A DNA stretch of 64,000 nt from Tsukamurella tyrosinosolvens (GCF_900104775.1 NZ_FNSA01000003.1:2418001-2482000); one strand, 5' to 3'. Counted from the first letter of the stretch, positions 8,449 through 18,884 are shown. Numbers and translations: made by a program. The notes: generated by a model from the letters alone, not told the origin.

Positions 8449-9606
8449 ATGACTGCAGCCCAGATCGGACTTCCCCGCCGGCTCGCGGTCGGAGGCGGCG
8501 CACTCGCCGACTCCGGTCGCCTGGTCACGGACCTCGGGTTCTCCCGGCCGGTGGTCGTGACCGACGCCTTCCTCTCCGCGCAGGGCACCGTCGCGCGGCT
8601 GGTGGCGGCGCTGACCGGCGCCGGCTGCGAGGTGTCGGTCTTCGACGGCACCGTGCCCGACCCGACGACGGACTCGCTCGGCCCCGGCCTCGCCGTGGTC
8701 CGCGCGCACGGCGCCGACTGCGTGATCGGCCTCGGCGGCGGCAGCCCCCTGGACACGGCGAAGGCCCTCGCGGTGCTCGCCGCGGGCGGCGGCAGCATGC
8801 GGGACTACAAGGCGCCCACCGTCACCGTCGGCCCCGCGCTCCCGGTGATCGCGATCCCGACGACGGCGGGCAGCGGCAGCGAGGCGACGCAGTTCAGCAT
8901 CATCACCGACAGCGCGACCGACGAGAAGATGCTCTGTCCGGGACCCGCGTTCCTGCCCGTGGCGGCCGTCGTCGACTACGAACTCACACTGTCGATGCCG
9001 GCGCGCCTCACCGCCGACACCGGCGTGGACGCCCTCACCCACGCGATCGAGGCGTACGTCAGCCGCCGGGCGAACCCGTTCGCCGACGGCTTCGCGCTCA
9101 CCGCCATCTCCACGATCGCCGAGAACATCCGGGCCGTGTACGCCGACGGTGCCGACCGGCCCGCCCGGGAGGCGATGATGCTCGCCGCCACGCAGGCCGG
9201 CGTCGCCTTCTCCAACAGCTCGGTCGCCCTGGTGCACGGCATGAGCCGCCCGATCGGCGCGCACTTCCACGTCGCGCACGGCCTCTCGAACGCGATGCTC
9301 CTGCCCGCGGTCATGCGCTTCTCGGTCGGCGCGGCACCGTCGCGCTACGCGGACTGCGCCCGCGCGTACGGGCTGTCCGGGGACTCGGACGAGGCACTCG
9401 CCCAGGCCCTCGTGGGCGCGATCGAGCAGCTGTGCGCCGACCTCGCTGTACCCACGCCGCGGGCGTACGGCATCGACAAGGCGCGCTGGGACGAGCTCGC
9501 GCCGCTGATGGCGGAGCAGGCGCTGGCGTCCGGCTCGCCCGGCAACAACCCGCGCGTGCCCGACGCCGCCGAGATCGTCGCCCTGTACGACGAGGTCTAC
9601 GGCTAG
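8449..9606 (+). CDS. Iron-containing (group III) alcohol dehydrogenase family protein
   Basis: 385 residues. The NAD-binding GGGSPLDTAKA motif is at about residue 100, and the metal ligands follow the family pattern (DTGVDALTHAIEAYVS, then FHVAHGLSNAMLLPAVMRF). Related enzymes include 1,3-propanediol, methanol and lactaldehyde dehydrogenases and maleylacetate reductases; the substrate cannot be assigned. The ATG at 8449 is preferred; a longer frame would overlap the VIT gene. Its last 4 bases overlap the stop of the convergent hydrolase gene. Confidence 0.87.
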   Translation: MTAAQIGLPRRLAVGGGALADSGRLVTDLGFSRPVVVTDAFLSAQGTVARLVAALTGAGCEVSVFDGTVPDPTTDSLGPGLAVVRAHGADCVIGLGGGSPLDTAKALAVLAAGGGSMRDYKAPTVTVGPALPVIAIPTTAGSGSEATQFSIITDSATDEKMLCPGPAFLPVAAVVDYELTLSMPARLTADTGVDALTHAIEAYVSRRANPFADGFALTAISTIAENIRAVYADGADRPAREAMMLAATQAGVAFSNSSVALVHGMSRPIGAHFHVAHGLSNAMLLPAVMRFSVGAAPSRYADCARAYGLSGDSDEALAQALVGAIEQLCADLAVPTPRAYGIDKARWDELAPLMAEQALASGSPGNNPRVPDAAEIVALYDEVYG

Positions 9607-10943
9607 GCCGCGTCCGCCGCGGGCTCGTCCGCCTCCACCGGGCCGGCCTCCGAGTCGTCCGCGGCGAGCTCCTGAGCGGCTGCCTCGACGGCGGGCTCCT
9701 CGGCGGTCGTCGGCTCCGGCGCGACCTCGGTCTCGCCGGCCGGGGGATCGGCGGGCGCGTCGGTCTGAGCGTCAGTGGGGGAGTCGGCGGGCTGATCCTG
9801 GGTGGGCGGATCCGCCTGGGGCTGATCCTGATCGGCGTCGTCTTCCTGGGTGAACAGATCCGCCACGGGAATGGCGTCCGGCCGGTCGTCACGATGACGG
9901 GCCGTCGACGGCGACGGAGCCGGGGCCGGCACGTCCGGGAGCAGTCCACCGTCGCCGGGTTCCGGCACGGGCACCAGCGTGGAGAGGATCTGGTCGAACT
10001 CCTTCGGCACGGCGAATCCGTTGCGGCGCAGCATCCAGCCCCAGGGATTCTCCCCCTTGTCGATCGAGACCCAGGTCGTATTGTCCTCCGTCCACGTCCG
10101 CTTGACGGTGCCGTCCGCGTAGGTCTCGACCGTCACGGTGGAGCCGTTGCGGGTCTCGGAGCGGGTGTCGACCGGGCTCTCGGGTGTGGATCCCGGAGTG
10201 AAGGGTTCGCCGCTGAGCGGGGAGTAGCGGCCGATGTTCTCCGCGGTGTAGACGGTGCCGTGCATCAGGAAACCGGGGATCATGTAGACCGCGACCGACA
10301 CCGGGTTGAATCCCATCCCGCACGCGATGTCGCCCTTGAAACAGATGCTGACCACCTTCGCCCCGGACGCACCGTCGTTGCGCACGGGCCCCGAATGCAG
10401 GCCGGGGATGCCCGCGGGAATGACGTTCCACGCGCCGGAACGCACGAAGCTCGGACTGCCCTGTTCGATGAAGGTGAGTTTCGCCGACCCGTCGGACGGC
10501 CGCGGATGGTCCTTGCCGTACCGCAGTACCGCGAGGCCGACGACATCGGCACCCTGGGAGATCGTGTAGACCACGACCTCCTCGTCCGGGTTCTGCTTCG
10601 CCGCCTCGATCGCGTCGACGGTGGCCGCGGCGCCGATGTCGTTGGACTGGGCGTACGTGTGCTTGAAGTCGCTGCTGAGCGCGAGGCCGGGGAAGCCGAC
10701 ACCGAAAACAGCGGGGTACTGCACGAAGACCGGCGCGGGTCCGGTGTGATCACCGCCGATCCTTGCCCACTGATCCTTGCCGGTCGGGTCGCTGGCCCCG
10801 CCGACGACGATGATCGTCTTCGCCGCCACCTGGGCCAGGAATTCCGCGCCACCACCGGTGAGGGCGACCACGCCCGCGAGTCCTGTTCCGGCGGCCGCGA
10901 GTGCGATCGGCCGGGGCTTGCGGAGCGCATGCCTCGCTGTCAT
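9603..10943 (-). CDS. PE-PPE-domain alpha/beta hydrolase with long acidic Pro-rich tail
   Basis: 446 residues from ATG 10943, which has an AAAGAGAG ribosome-binding site; the frame extends upstream to 11030 without support. An N-terminal hydrophobic export signal (about 12-36) is followed by a PE-PPE type serine hydrolase domain: TIIVVGGASDPTGKD opens it and VVYTISQGADVVG carries the nucleophile in a GxSxG-like elbow (here I-S-Q-G). From about residue 340 the chain is low-complexity Asp/Pro/Ala/Glu, ending EADEPAADAA. In mycobacteria this domain has esterase activity on acyl chains. The tail may span or bind the cell wall; that is inference. Confidence 0.8.
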   Translation of the reverse strand: MTARHALRKPRPIALAAAGTGLAGVVALTGGGAEFLAQVAAKTIIVVGGASDPTGKDQWARIGGDHTGPAPVFVQYPAVFGVGFPGLALSSDFKHTYAQSNDIGAAATVDAIEAAKQNPDEEVVVYTISQGADVVGLAVLRYGKDHPRPSDGSAKLTFIEQGSPSFVRSGAWNVIPAGIPGLHSGPVRNDGASGAKVVSICFKGDIACGMGFNPVSVAVYMIPGFLMHGTVYTAENIGRYSPLSGEPFTPGSTPESPVDTRSETRNGSTVTVETYADGTVKRTWTEDNTTWVSIDKGENPWGWMLRRNGFAVPKEFDQILSTLVPVPEPGDGGLLPDVPAPAPSPSTARHRDDRPDAIPVADLFTQEDDADQDQPQADPPTQDQPADSPTDAQTDAPADPPAGETEVAPEPTTAEEPAVEAAAQELAADDSEAGPVEADEPAADAA

Positions 10944-11038
10944 CGTTGCTCTCTTTCTTGAAGCAATGAAGTGATGGGGCACAGCGGATTCGACTGCCGA
11001 CGCCGGCTGGTGGGCCGGCCGGTCAGGCACCGTTGAGC

Positions 11039-11061
11039 GACCGACGCGGTACGCGTCGGTC
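11039..11061. repeat. Perfect 10-bp-arm palindrome upstream of the PE-PPE gene
   Basis: Arms GACCGACGCG (11039-11048) and its exact complement (11052-11061) flank GTA. It lies about 95 bases before the hydrolase start and 75 bases after the DUF305 stop. No T-run follows on either strand, so it may be an operator or a terminator. Confidence 0.5.
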
Positions 11062-11135
11062 CGATGATCATGCCCTGCGCAAGCGCGACACAGGGCCGAT
11101 TCGTCCTGACCGGCCGGGCGATTCCTCCGAACGGA

Positions 11136-11774
11136 CTACAGGAGCTTCTCCATGCGGGTGATCTCGGCCTGCTGGCCGCTCTTGATCTGCTCGGCGATCT
11201 TCCGGTTCTCCGGGTTGACGCCCTTCGCCAGCTCGGTGTCGGCCATGGTGATGGCGCCCTTGTGATGGGCGATCATCATCGTGAGCCACTCGCGGTCGAA
11301 GTCGGGGCCCCGCAGCGTGCGGAGCTTCTCCATCTGCGCGGGCGTCATCATGCCGTCCATGGCGTGCTCCATGGTCGCGCTCGGGGCGGGCTTGCCCCAC
11401 TGCGCGAGCAGGCGCGTGAAGGCGTCCATCTCGGGCTGCTGGGCACCCTGGATCTCACTCGCGAGCTCGACGACCTCGGGCCGGGCGCCCTTGCCGTCCA
11501 CGAGCTTGGCCATCTCCACGGCCTGGGCGTGGTGCGGGTACATCATCGTGGCGAAGTCGACGTCGGCGTCGTTGAACTGCGCGCCGACTCCCGTGCTCGA
11601 CGGTGCGCCCGACGACGCGCCCATGCCGTGGCCGGCGTGGTCTGCGGCACTCGTGGCGGCGACGCTCGAGGTCGCGGTCTCCGACGACGTGCCGGAGGTG
11701 CAGGCGCCGAGCAGGACGGCGCCGGCGGCGACGGCGGACAGCGTGGTGGCGATGCGGATACGTGAAACGGACAT
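11136..11774 (-). CDS. DUF305 (copper-associated) lipoprotein
   Basis: 212 residues with a lipobox (LLGAC, Cys25) and a Ser/Thr linker. The DUF305 ferritin-like repeats follow: FNDADVDFATMMYPHHAQAVEMA and REWLTMMIAHHKGAITMA, each with the paired histidines and methionines typical of the family. The His/Met content and frequent placement beside copper resistance genes suggest metal binding outside the membrane. It is second in a two-gene unit under a copper-type palindrome at 12278. Confidence 0.88.
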   Translation of the reverse strand: MSVSRIRIATTLSAVAAGAVLLGACTSGTSSETATSSVAATSAADHAGHGMGASSGAPSSTGVGAQFNDADVDFATMMYPHHAQAVEMAKLVDGKGARPEVVELASEIQGAQQPEMDAFTRLLAQWGKPAPSATMEHAMDGMMTPAQMEKLRTLRGPDFDREWLTMMIAHHKGAITMADTELAKGVNPENRKIAEQIKSGQQAEITRMEKLL

Positions 11775-11857
11775 GGTTGTTCCTCTGCGGGATCGTGTAT
11801 CGGTCTGATGGGTCGGCTCAGCGCGCCGCGGCCGTCAGGGCCGCGCGCGGGCGTCGA

Positions 11858-12259
11858 TCAGACTCGGAGGACGCAGAGTTGCGCGAGGTCGAACACCGCC
11901 CAGGGCGGCGGCCCGCGGGCGAGGGCGGCCCGCGACGCCGGGGTGACATCGGGCGCACCGTCGGCGAGGGGGAGGACCGCGACGAGTGGGGGCGCACCGA
12001 CGGTCTTGTGCACGACGACCGTGCCGGCGCAGTCGTGCGACTCGTGGTCATGGACGGCGTCGACGGTCTGCTTCTGCACCGCCGTGCCGTGGTCGGCGGC
12101 GTCCATCGCGGTACGGTCGGCGCCCTTCACGTCCCGGGGCGCGCCGTGGTGCGCAGCCGCCGCGGAGGGCATCGCCATGGGCGGCATACCCAGGTGCATG
12201 AGGAGGACGGCGAGCGCGAGGAGGACGGCCGTGGTGGCCGCCGTCCATCCGCTCCGCAT
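11858..12259 (-). CDS. DUF6153-like membrane-anchored protein
   Basis: 133 residues from ATG 12259. A single N-terminal membrane segment (AATTAVLLALAVLLMHLGMPPMAMP) is followed by a His-rich exposed region (HHGAPRD, DHGTAV, VHDHESHDC). This architecture and its place upstream of a DUF305 gene match DUF6153, a short actinobacterial family. The start at 12259 is chosen because it lies about 15 bases after a -10-like TATGAT and because the longer frame would run through the operator. Confidence 0.7.
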   Translation of the reverse strand: MRSGWTAATTAVLLALAVLLMHLGMPPMAMPSAAAAHHGAPRDVKGADRTAMDAADHGTAVQKQTVDAVHDHESHDCAGTVVVHKTVGAPPLVAVLPLADGAPDVTPASRAALARGPPPWAVFDLAQLCVLRV

Positions 12260-12274
12260 CGTCCGCACGGCCGA

Positions 12275-12294
12275 ATCATACCCCAGAGGGGTAT
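12275..12294 (-). promoter_or_regulatory. CsoR-type palindrome and -10 box of the DUF6153-DUF305 unit
   Basis: ATACCCC-AGA-GGGGTAT (12278-12294) is a perfect palindrome of the type bound by Cu(I)-sensing CsoR proteins. It overlaps TATGAT (minus strand, 12275-12280), a probable -10 box 15 bases before the start codon. It sits directly after the gntR stop. Confidence 0.65.
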
Positions 12295-12297
12295 TGC

Positions 12298-12984
12298 TCA
12301 GCGTTCGCGGAGCCGGACCTCGGCGAGGAGCTCGCGTGCGGCGGCACGGGCGGCGGGCGCATCGCCGGCGGCCACGGCGTCGATGACGGCGATATGCGCG
12401 CATTCGTATGACGTGGCGAAGCCGACCGGGAACTCCTGGAGGTGCTCCTGCAGGACCGGCACCAGCGAGTCGTAGAACTCGAGGTAGATGGTGTTGTGAC
12501 TGGCGGCGACCACGCCGCGGTGCATCGCGAGATCCGCCGCGATGGCCTCCCGCTCGGCACCGGACTCGACCTGCTCGGGCGCCCAGAGCCGGTTCCGCTC
12601 CTCGAGCAGGCGGCGCAGTTCGGCGACGTCGTCGTCATCGCGCCGTTCGGCGGCGAGGCCGGCCGCGGTCACCTCGAGCGCCTCGCGCAGCTCGAGCAGG
12701 TCGGTGTCGCGCGCGGCGGAGAAGTAGTCGCCCAGTGTGGAGGTGGCGCACGCGGAGAGCACGTACGTGCCCGAGCCCTGGCGACGCTCCAGCATTCCGG
12801 CGTGCACGAGCGCCTGCACCGCCTCGCGGACGGTGTTACGCGCGGTGCCGGTGAGCTCACGGAGCTCGGTCTCGGTGGGGATGCGGCCGCCCACGGGCCA
12901 TCGTCCGCTGGCGATCTCGCCGCGGAGCTGTTCTGTGACCTGCGCTATCAAGGTCTGCCTACGTACCGGTTGCATCACAGTCAT
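12298..12984 (-). CDS. GntR/FadR-family transcriptional regulator
   Basis: 228 residues. The winged HTH covers about 10-75 (IAQVTEQLRGEIASGRWPVGGRIPTETELRELTGTARNTVREAVQALV), and an FCD ligand domain follows from about 100 with the usual Asp/His positions (DLAMHRGVVAASHN, YECAHIAVIDAV). It is transcribed away from a cyanate/nitroimidazole-type MFS gene and is the obvious candidate to control it. ATG 12984 is used; an in-frame ATG at 12975 is also possible. Confidence 0.88.
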   Translation of the reverse strand: MTVMQPVRRQTLIAQVTEQLRGEIASGRWPVGGRIPTETELRELTGTARNTVREAVQALVHAGMLERRQGSGTYVLSACATSTLGDYFSAARDTDLLELREALEVTAAGLAAERRDDDDVAELRRLLEERNRLWAPEQVESGAEREAIAADLAMHRGVVAASHNTIYLEFYDSLVPVLQEHLQEFPVGFATSYECAHIAVIDAVAAGDAPAARAAARELLAEVRLRER

Positions 12985-12992
12985 CCTATCCG

Positions 12993-13035
12993 GACGGAAA
13001 CCGTCTTGCCGTCATACATCCATTCATCCTATGAT
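12993..13035 (+). promoter_or_regulatory. Promoter and palindrome between gntR and the MFS gene
   Basis: TTGCCG (13006-13011) and TATGAT (13030-13035), 18 bases apart, form a good promoter for the MFS gene. GACGG-AAA-CCGTC (12993-13005) abuts the -35 box and is a candidate GntR operator. The 9-mer TCATCCTAT occurs at 12981 and again at 13024. Confidence 0.55.
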
Positions 13036-13059
13036 TTGTGTCGACCGTAAGGAGGGCGA

Positions 13060-14298
13060 ATGACCAGCATCGCGACCGAGCCGCAGGAGGCCGATCAGAC
13101 CATGGTGCGATCCGTGAAGCAGGGCCGGCTGCTCGTACTGCTCGCGATCGTGCTGTTCGCGCTCACCCTGCGTACCGCCGTGACGTCGCTGACGCCGTTG
13201 CTCACGCAGATCAGCGAGGACCTGCGCTTCGGCGCGACGATCATCGGCGTCTTCGGCATGCTGCCGACCGCGATGTTCGCCGCGGCCGGCATCGTGACGC
13301 CGTTCCTGACGAGCCGGATCGGCCTCGAGCGCACCACCCTCGTGGCCGTCGCCGCGACGGCGATCGGCATCGGCGTGCGCTCCCTGATGGGCGGCACGCT
13401 CGGCCTGCTGGCCTTCTCGTGCCTCGCTCTGATCGGCATGGGCGTCGGCAACGTCGTGCTGCCGCCGCTGGTCAAACGCTACTTCTCGGATAACGTCGCT
13501 GTGCTCAGCACCGCCTACCTGACCTGCGTCCAGCTGGGCACCATGGTGCCCGCGCTCGCGGCGGTCCCGGTCGCGGACGCCTACGGCTGGCGCGTCTCGC
13601 TCGCGATCTGGGCGATCATCCCGATCGCCGCATTCCTGCCGTGGCTCGGCATCGTCCTGGCCCGGCGCGGTCACGACGTGGAGGACGTGACGGGGGAGGC
13701 ACCGTCGGAGCCGACGGGCCGGATCTGGCGCTCCCCACTGGCCTGGGGCGCGGCCGCGATGTTCGGCATGACCTCGCTCAACACGTACGCGATGTTCACC
13801 TGGATCCCGACGATCCTGTCGGACTCCGGCGGCAGCGCCGCTCTCGGCGGCAACATGGTCGCGCTGTTCTCGGGCGTCGGCTTCGTGGCGACGCTGATCG
13901 TCCCGAGCCTCTGCACCCGGATGGTGAACCCGTTCCCGCTGGTGACCGTGTTCCTCGGCTGCTTCGTCGTGGGTTTCCTGGGCCTGCTGTTCGCGCCGAT
14001 GACACTGACCTGGGTGTGGGTGATCGCGCTGGGCCTCGGCCCGACGACCTTCCCCATGGCGCTGACCCTGGTGAATCTGCGCACCCGCACGGGCGCCGGC
14101 TCGGCATCGCTGTCGGGCTTCATGCAGGGCGTGGGCTACCTCGCGGCGTGCGCGGGTCCGCTGGGATTCGGCCTGCTGCACGAGGCGACGCACGGCTGGA
14201 CGGCGCCGTTCATGATGCTGTTCGGCTGCCTCGTGATCCTCGGCCTCGGCGCCTACCAGGCGTGCAAGCCGCGCATGCTGGAGGACACCTGGCACTGA
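13060..14298 (+). CDS. MFS transporter, CynX/NimT family
   Basis: 412 residues with about 12 membrane segments. LFALTLRTAVTSLTPLLTQI in helix 1 is characteristic of the CynX (cyanate) / NimT (nitroimidazole) branch. A strong GGAGGG ribosome-binding site precedes the ATG. It is divergently paired with a FadR-type regulator, an arrangement common for ligand-induced uptake or efflux. The substrate is not evident. The gene ends one base before the convergent VKOR gene. Confidence 0.87.
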   Translation: MTSIATEPQEADQTMVRSVKQGRLLVLLAIVLFALTLRTAVTSLTPLLTQISEDLRFGATIIGVFGMLPTAMFAAAGIVTPFLTSRIGLERTTLVAVAATAIGIGVRSLMGGTLGLLAFSCLALIGMGVGNVVLPPLVKRYFSDNVAVLSTAYLTCVQLGTMVPALAAVPVADAYGWRVSLAIWAIIPIAAFLPWLGIVLARRGHDVEDVTGEAPSEPTGRIWRSPLAWGAAAMFGMTSLNTYAMFTWIPTILSDSGGSAALGGNMVALFSGVGFVATLIVPSLCTRMVNPFPLVTVFLGCFVVGFLGLLFAPMTLTWVWVIALGLGPTTFPMALTLVNLRTRTGAGSASLSGFMQGVGYLAACAGPLGFGLLHEATHGWTAPFMMLFGCLVILGLGAYQACKPRMLEDTWH

Positions 14299-14299
14299 C

Positions 14300-14887
14300 C
14301 TAGAATTTGCTGCTCCAGTAGTCCCAGAACTGCACGCCGATCAGGGCGAGCACGACGATGTACCAGAGCAGCACGACGGCGGCGAGCCCCTGCTTGACGG
14401 GCTGCGTCGCCTTCGGGCCGAGCGCGGCGGCGACGGCGGTCGCGAGCACGATCGGCATGATCGTCCAGACGAGCATGCACCACAGGCACAGCGCATGGAT
14501 CACGAACAGGCTCGAGTAGATCAGGAAGATGACGAGCGCGATCCCGGCGGCGGCGCCGATCGCGAGCCCGGTCCAGAACCAGCGGGGGAGGTCGACGCCG
14601 CCGAGCGCGAGCACGCCGGCGACGATCACCACCGAGAACGACGCGATGCCGATCAGCGGGTTGGGGAAGCCGAAGACCGAGCCCTGCCAGGACTGCATGA
14701 CGGAGCCGCAGGAGATCGTCGGGTCGAGGCTGCACCCGGGCACGAAGTTCGGGTCCTCGAGCAGTTTGATCTTGTCGATCGTCAGCATCGCCGAGGCCAG
14801 CAGCCCCAGCACACCGGTGACGAGGAGCAGGATTCCGGTGGTACGACGGTTCTCGGTGGCCGGTGCGGCAGTCTCGATGGTGGACAC
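14300..14887 (-). CDS. Vitamin K epoxide reductase family protein
   Basis: 195 residues, five membrane helices. The redox cysteines of VKOR are present: the loop pair CSLDPTISC (about 52-60) and the CxxC motif ALCLWCM (about 133-136), with the conserved Ser/Asn environment GFPNPLIG. In actinobacteria VKOR reoxidises exported DsbA-like proteins using menaquinone and so drives disulfide formation. No DsbA partner is fused or adjacent. Confidence 0.92.
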   Translation of the reverse strand: MSTIETAAPATENRRTTGILLLVTGVLGLLASAMLTIDKIKLLEDPNFVPGCSLDPTISCGSVMQSWQGSVFGFPNPLIGIASFSVVIVAGVLALGGVDLPRWFWTGLAIGAAAGIALVIFLIYSSLFVIHALCLWCMLVWTIMPIVLATAVAAALGPKATQPVKQGLAAVVLLWYIVVLALIGVQFWDYWSSKF

Positions 14888-14946
14888 GCAGCGATCGTAT
14901 GCGAACGTGCTGTGGACTCGCTGTCAGCGGACCCTCGACCGGGACG

Positions 14947-17313
<2,367 letters not shown>

Positions 17314-17383
17314 GGACGCTCCTGGTGACCTCGTGCGGCAACCGCACCAGAGTACCGGCGCCGGCGTGCACCGAAATGAAAGA

Positions 17384-17413
17384 AGCCGGGCACGCCCGTG
17401 GGCGCGCCCGGCT
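17384..17413 (-). terminator. Terminator hairpin after the 300-residue unknown gene
   Basis: AGCCGGGC arms (17384-17391 and 17406-17413) with a GCC/GGC inner stem and one mismatch; on the minus strand it is followed by CTTCTTTC, a U-rich tail. Confidence 0.7.
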
Positions 17414-17431
17414 ACGTGGACGGGGGAGTTG

Positions 17432-18334
17432 TCACTCGTTGTACTGGGAGAGCGAGACCTCGCCCCACTTGTACCGATTACCCGGGGTGAGGGTGGCGCG
17501 ACCGAAGCCCTCGAGGTCCTCGAAGCCGCTCCAGTTGTCCTCTCCGTCGGTGAGGCCGAAGGCGTACACGTCGGTGCCCAGCAGGTGCTGCACGCCCACG
17601 GTGTAGCCCTCGACGTTGGTGACCAGCATCGGCATGCGGTGCATGTCGACCATGAGGTCGTTGTCCTCGGGGTTGAACGAGATCAGCTTCTCGCCGGAGG
17701 CGGACAGCTGCCACTTGATCTTGTCGACGGGGCCGTCCTTCGTGGAGAAGTCCAGCAGCTCCGCGAGGCGGAGCGCACAGTCGGCGCTGTAGGTGGCGAT
17801 CAGCGATCCCGTCTGGCGCACCCGGCCTTCACGCTCGACTCGCTGGGCACGGACTTCCTCATCGTGCTTGCGAACGAGTTCTTGCGCGCGCTTGAGGACG
17901 GAGAGGTCTTCATTGGTCATGGTGTTAACAATAGCGTTATCCGACCACCGATGGTTAATGTTCCCCGTAGGAGGTCGCGCGTCGCCGCCGGATTCCGCTG
18001 TGAATCGATGCCGGCCGGCGACGGGATGACGCATCCGGGTGGCAGCGGCGTGGGCGAATCGATTTCCGGCCGTGGCGATCTGACGGAAGTTGACCAACGC
18101 GCCACGATGCGCCACCCGACGGGCGGCGCGTGGATCCGGCGCACTATCGATCATATCTATCAAATCGATCATGCGTGAAATCGAATCTATGGCCATTTGG
18201 CGCGTATCGGAACTGGCCAGCGCGGAAGTGGGTCGCGCGAGATCGAGGCCGGGAAGACTGAATTGCACCGTATCGTCGAGCGAGCCGTCGACGATCGGAA
18301 CGGCCGCGACTTCTTCACGACTATGCCTACCCAT
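17432..18334 (-). CDS. Unrecognised protein, possibly composite (300 residues)
   Basis: I do not recognise this protein. ATG 18334 has an excellent AAGGAGG ribosome-binding site 4-5 bases upstream and a promoter further up, which supports the full 300 residues. The first 138 residues (MGRHSREEVAAVPIVDG..., with SISRMIDLIDMIDSAPDP) use more A/T-ending codons and look disordered. The last 162 residues (from MTNEDLSVLKRAQELVRKHDEE, ATG 17920) have host-like codon use, start with a charged helix and continue into a beta-rich domain ending KWGEVSLSQYNE. An alternative is that only the shorter form is conserved; its ATG has no ribosome-binding site. Confidence 0.55.
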   Translation of the reverse strand: MGRHSREEVAAVPIVDGSLDDTVQFSLPGLDLARPTSALASSDTRQMAIDSISRMIDLIDMIDSAPDPRAARRVAHRGALVNFRQIATAGNRFAHAAATRMRHPVAGRHRFTAESGGDARPPTGNINHRWSDNAIVNTMTNEDLSVLKRAQELVRKHDEEVRAQRVEREGRVRQTGSLIATYSADCALRLAELLDFSTKDGPVDKIKWQLSASGEKLISFNPEDNDLMVDMHRMPMLVTNVEGYTVGVQHLLGTDVYAFGLTDGEDNWSGFEDLEGFGRATLTPGNRYKWGEVSLSQYNE

Positions 18335-18394
18335 AATTCCTCCTTGCGCACACGAACGAATTCCTCATTCGTCCGCGGTTCACCATGCGCCACA

Positions 18395-18435
18395 AGAGTA
18401 AGAGAGAGGCTATTGCTATTGCAATAGCCTCTCTC
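18395..18435 (-). promoter_or_regulatory. Promoter overlapped by a perfect 15-bp-arm palindrome
   Basis: Arm GAGAGAGGCTATTGC (18402-18416), a TATT loop, and the exact complement (18421-18435). On the minus strand TTGCAA (18419-18424) and TACTCT (18395-18400) are 18 bases apart, so the palindrome spans the -35 to -10 interval of a promoter facing the gene that starts at 18334. An operator is the simplest reading; a hairpin terminator is the alternative. Confidence 0.5.
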
Positions 18436-18491
18436 GTGAGCATTCACCCAATCCATCAACGAGTCCGCACGCCGAGCAACAAGGGGCCACG

Positions 18492-18534
18492 GAGACCTGA
18501 TTAATACGTCACTGTGACGTATTGATCAGGTCTC
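18492..18534. repeat. 43-base near-perfect palindrome
   Basis: Two 20-base arms (18492-18511 and 18515-18534) are complementary with one mismatch around CTG; each carries GAGACCTGAT outside and AATACGTCA inside. It lies next to a recombinase relic, so an integrase or resolvase site, an element end or an operator are all possible. Confidence 0.6.
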
Positions 18535-18884
18535 ACTGGATGCCACGACGGCCGGTGGCCGCGGCCCGGAACCATCGGGGACGGATCCCGATGCCAGAAC
18601 ACGGGCTGCGAGCGCCGTCGGATACGAGGAACAGGGCGCAAGAGACAGAAGGAACGGGGCCCGCAGCACGAGAATACGGAGGCCGGCCATCAGATACAGG
18701 ATTGACGCGAGACGTCGAGCGCGGCCGTCGTTGCCGGCGAGCGACAGGCGCGCACCGACACTCCGGACACAGAAGACGACGAGCATGCACACGCCGTCGT
18801 CCACGGCCTTCCCGCGCGCACCTCGATTCACCGATAATCTACATTATGACATTACGAAGCGTTATTATTGCAGCGGATGCATGA

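Larger units (their letters stand above)
18335..18884. other. Gene-poor, AT-richer stretch at the left edge of the accessory patch
   Basis: No convincing gene is seen in these 550 bases. Short frames on both strands give low-complexity Arg-rich translations. The stretch holds the promoter/operator palindrome at 18395-18435, the larger palindrome at 18492-18534, and sequence running into the recombinase relic. Confidence 0.5.

Noticed and set aside
18402-18435. The hairpin as an ordinary terminator
   Set aside because: No gene ends just before it on either strand, and it falls exactly between a -35 and a -10 box, so an operator is more likely, though not proven.
18187-18459. A 90-codon minus-strand frame in the gene-poor stretch
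   Set aside because: It overlaps the better supported start at 18334, crosses the promoter palindrome and has no ribosome-binding site or domain.
18522-18884. A 120-codon plus-strand frame
   Set aside because: The translation is Arg-rich without structure and the complementary strand is equally open, so coding is not supported.
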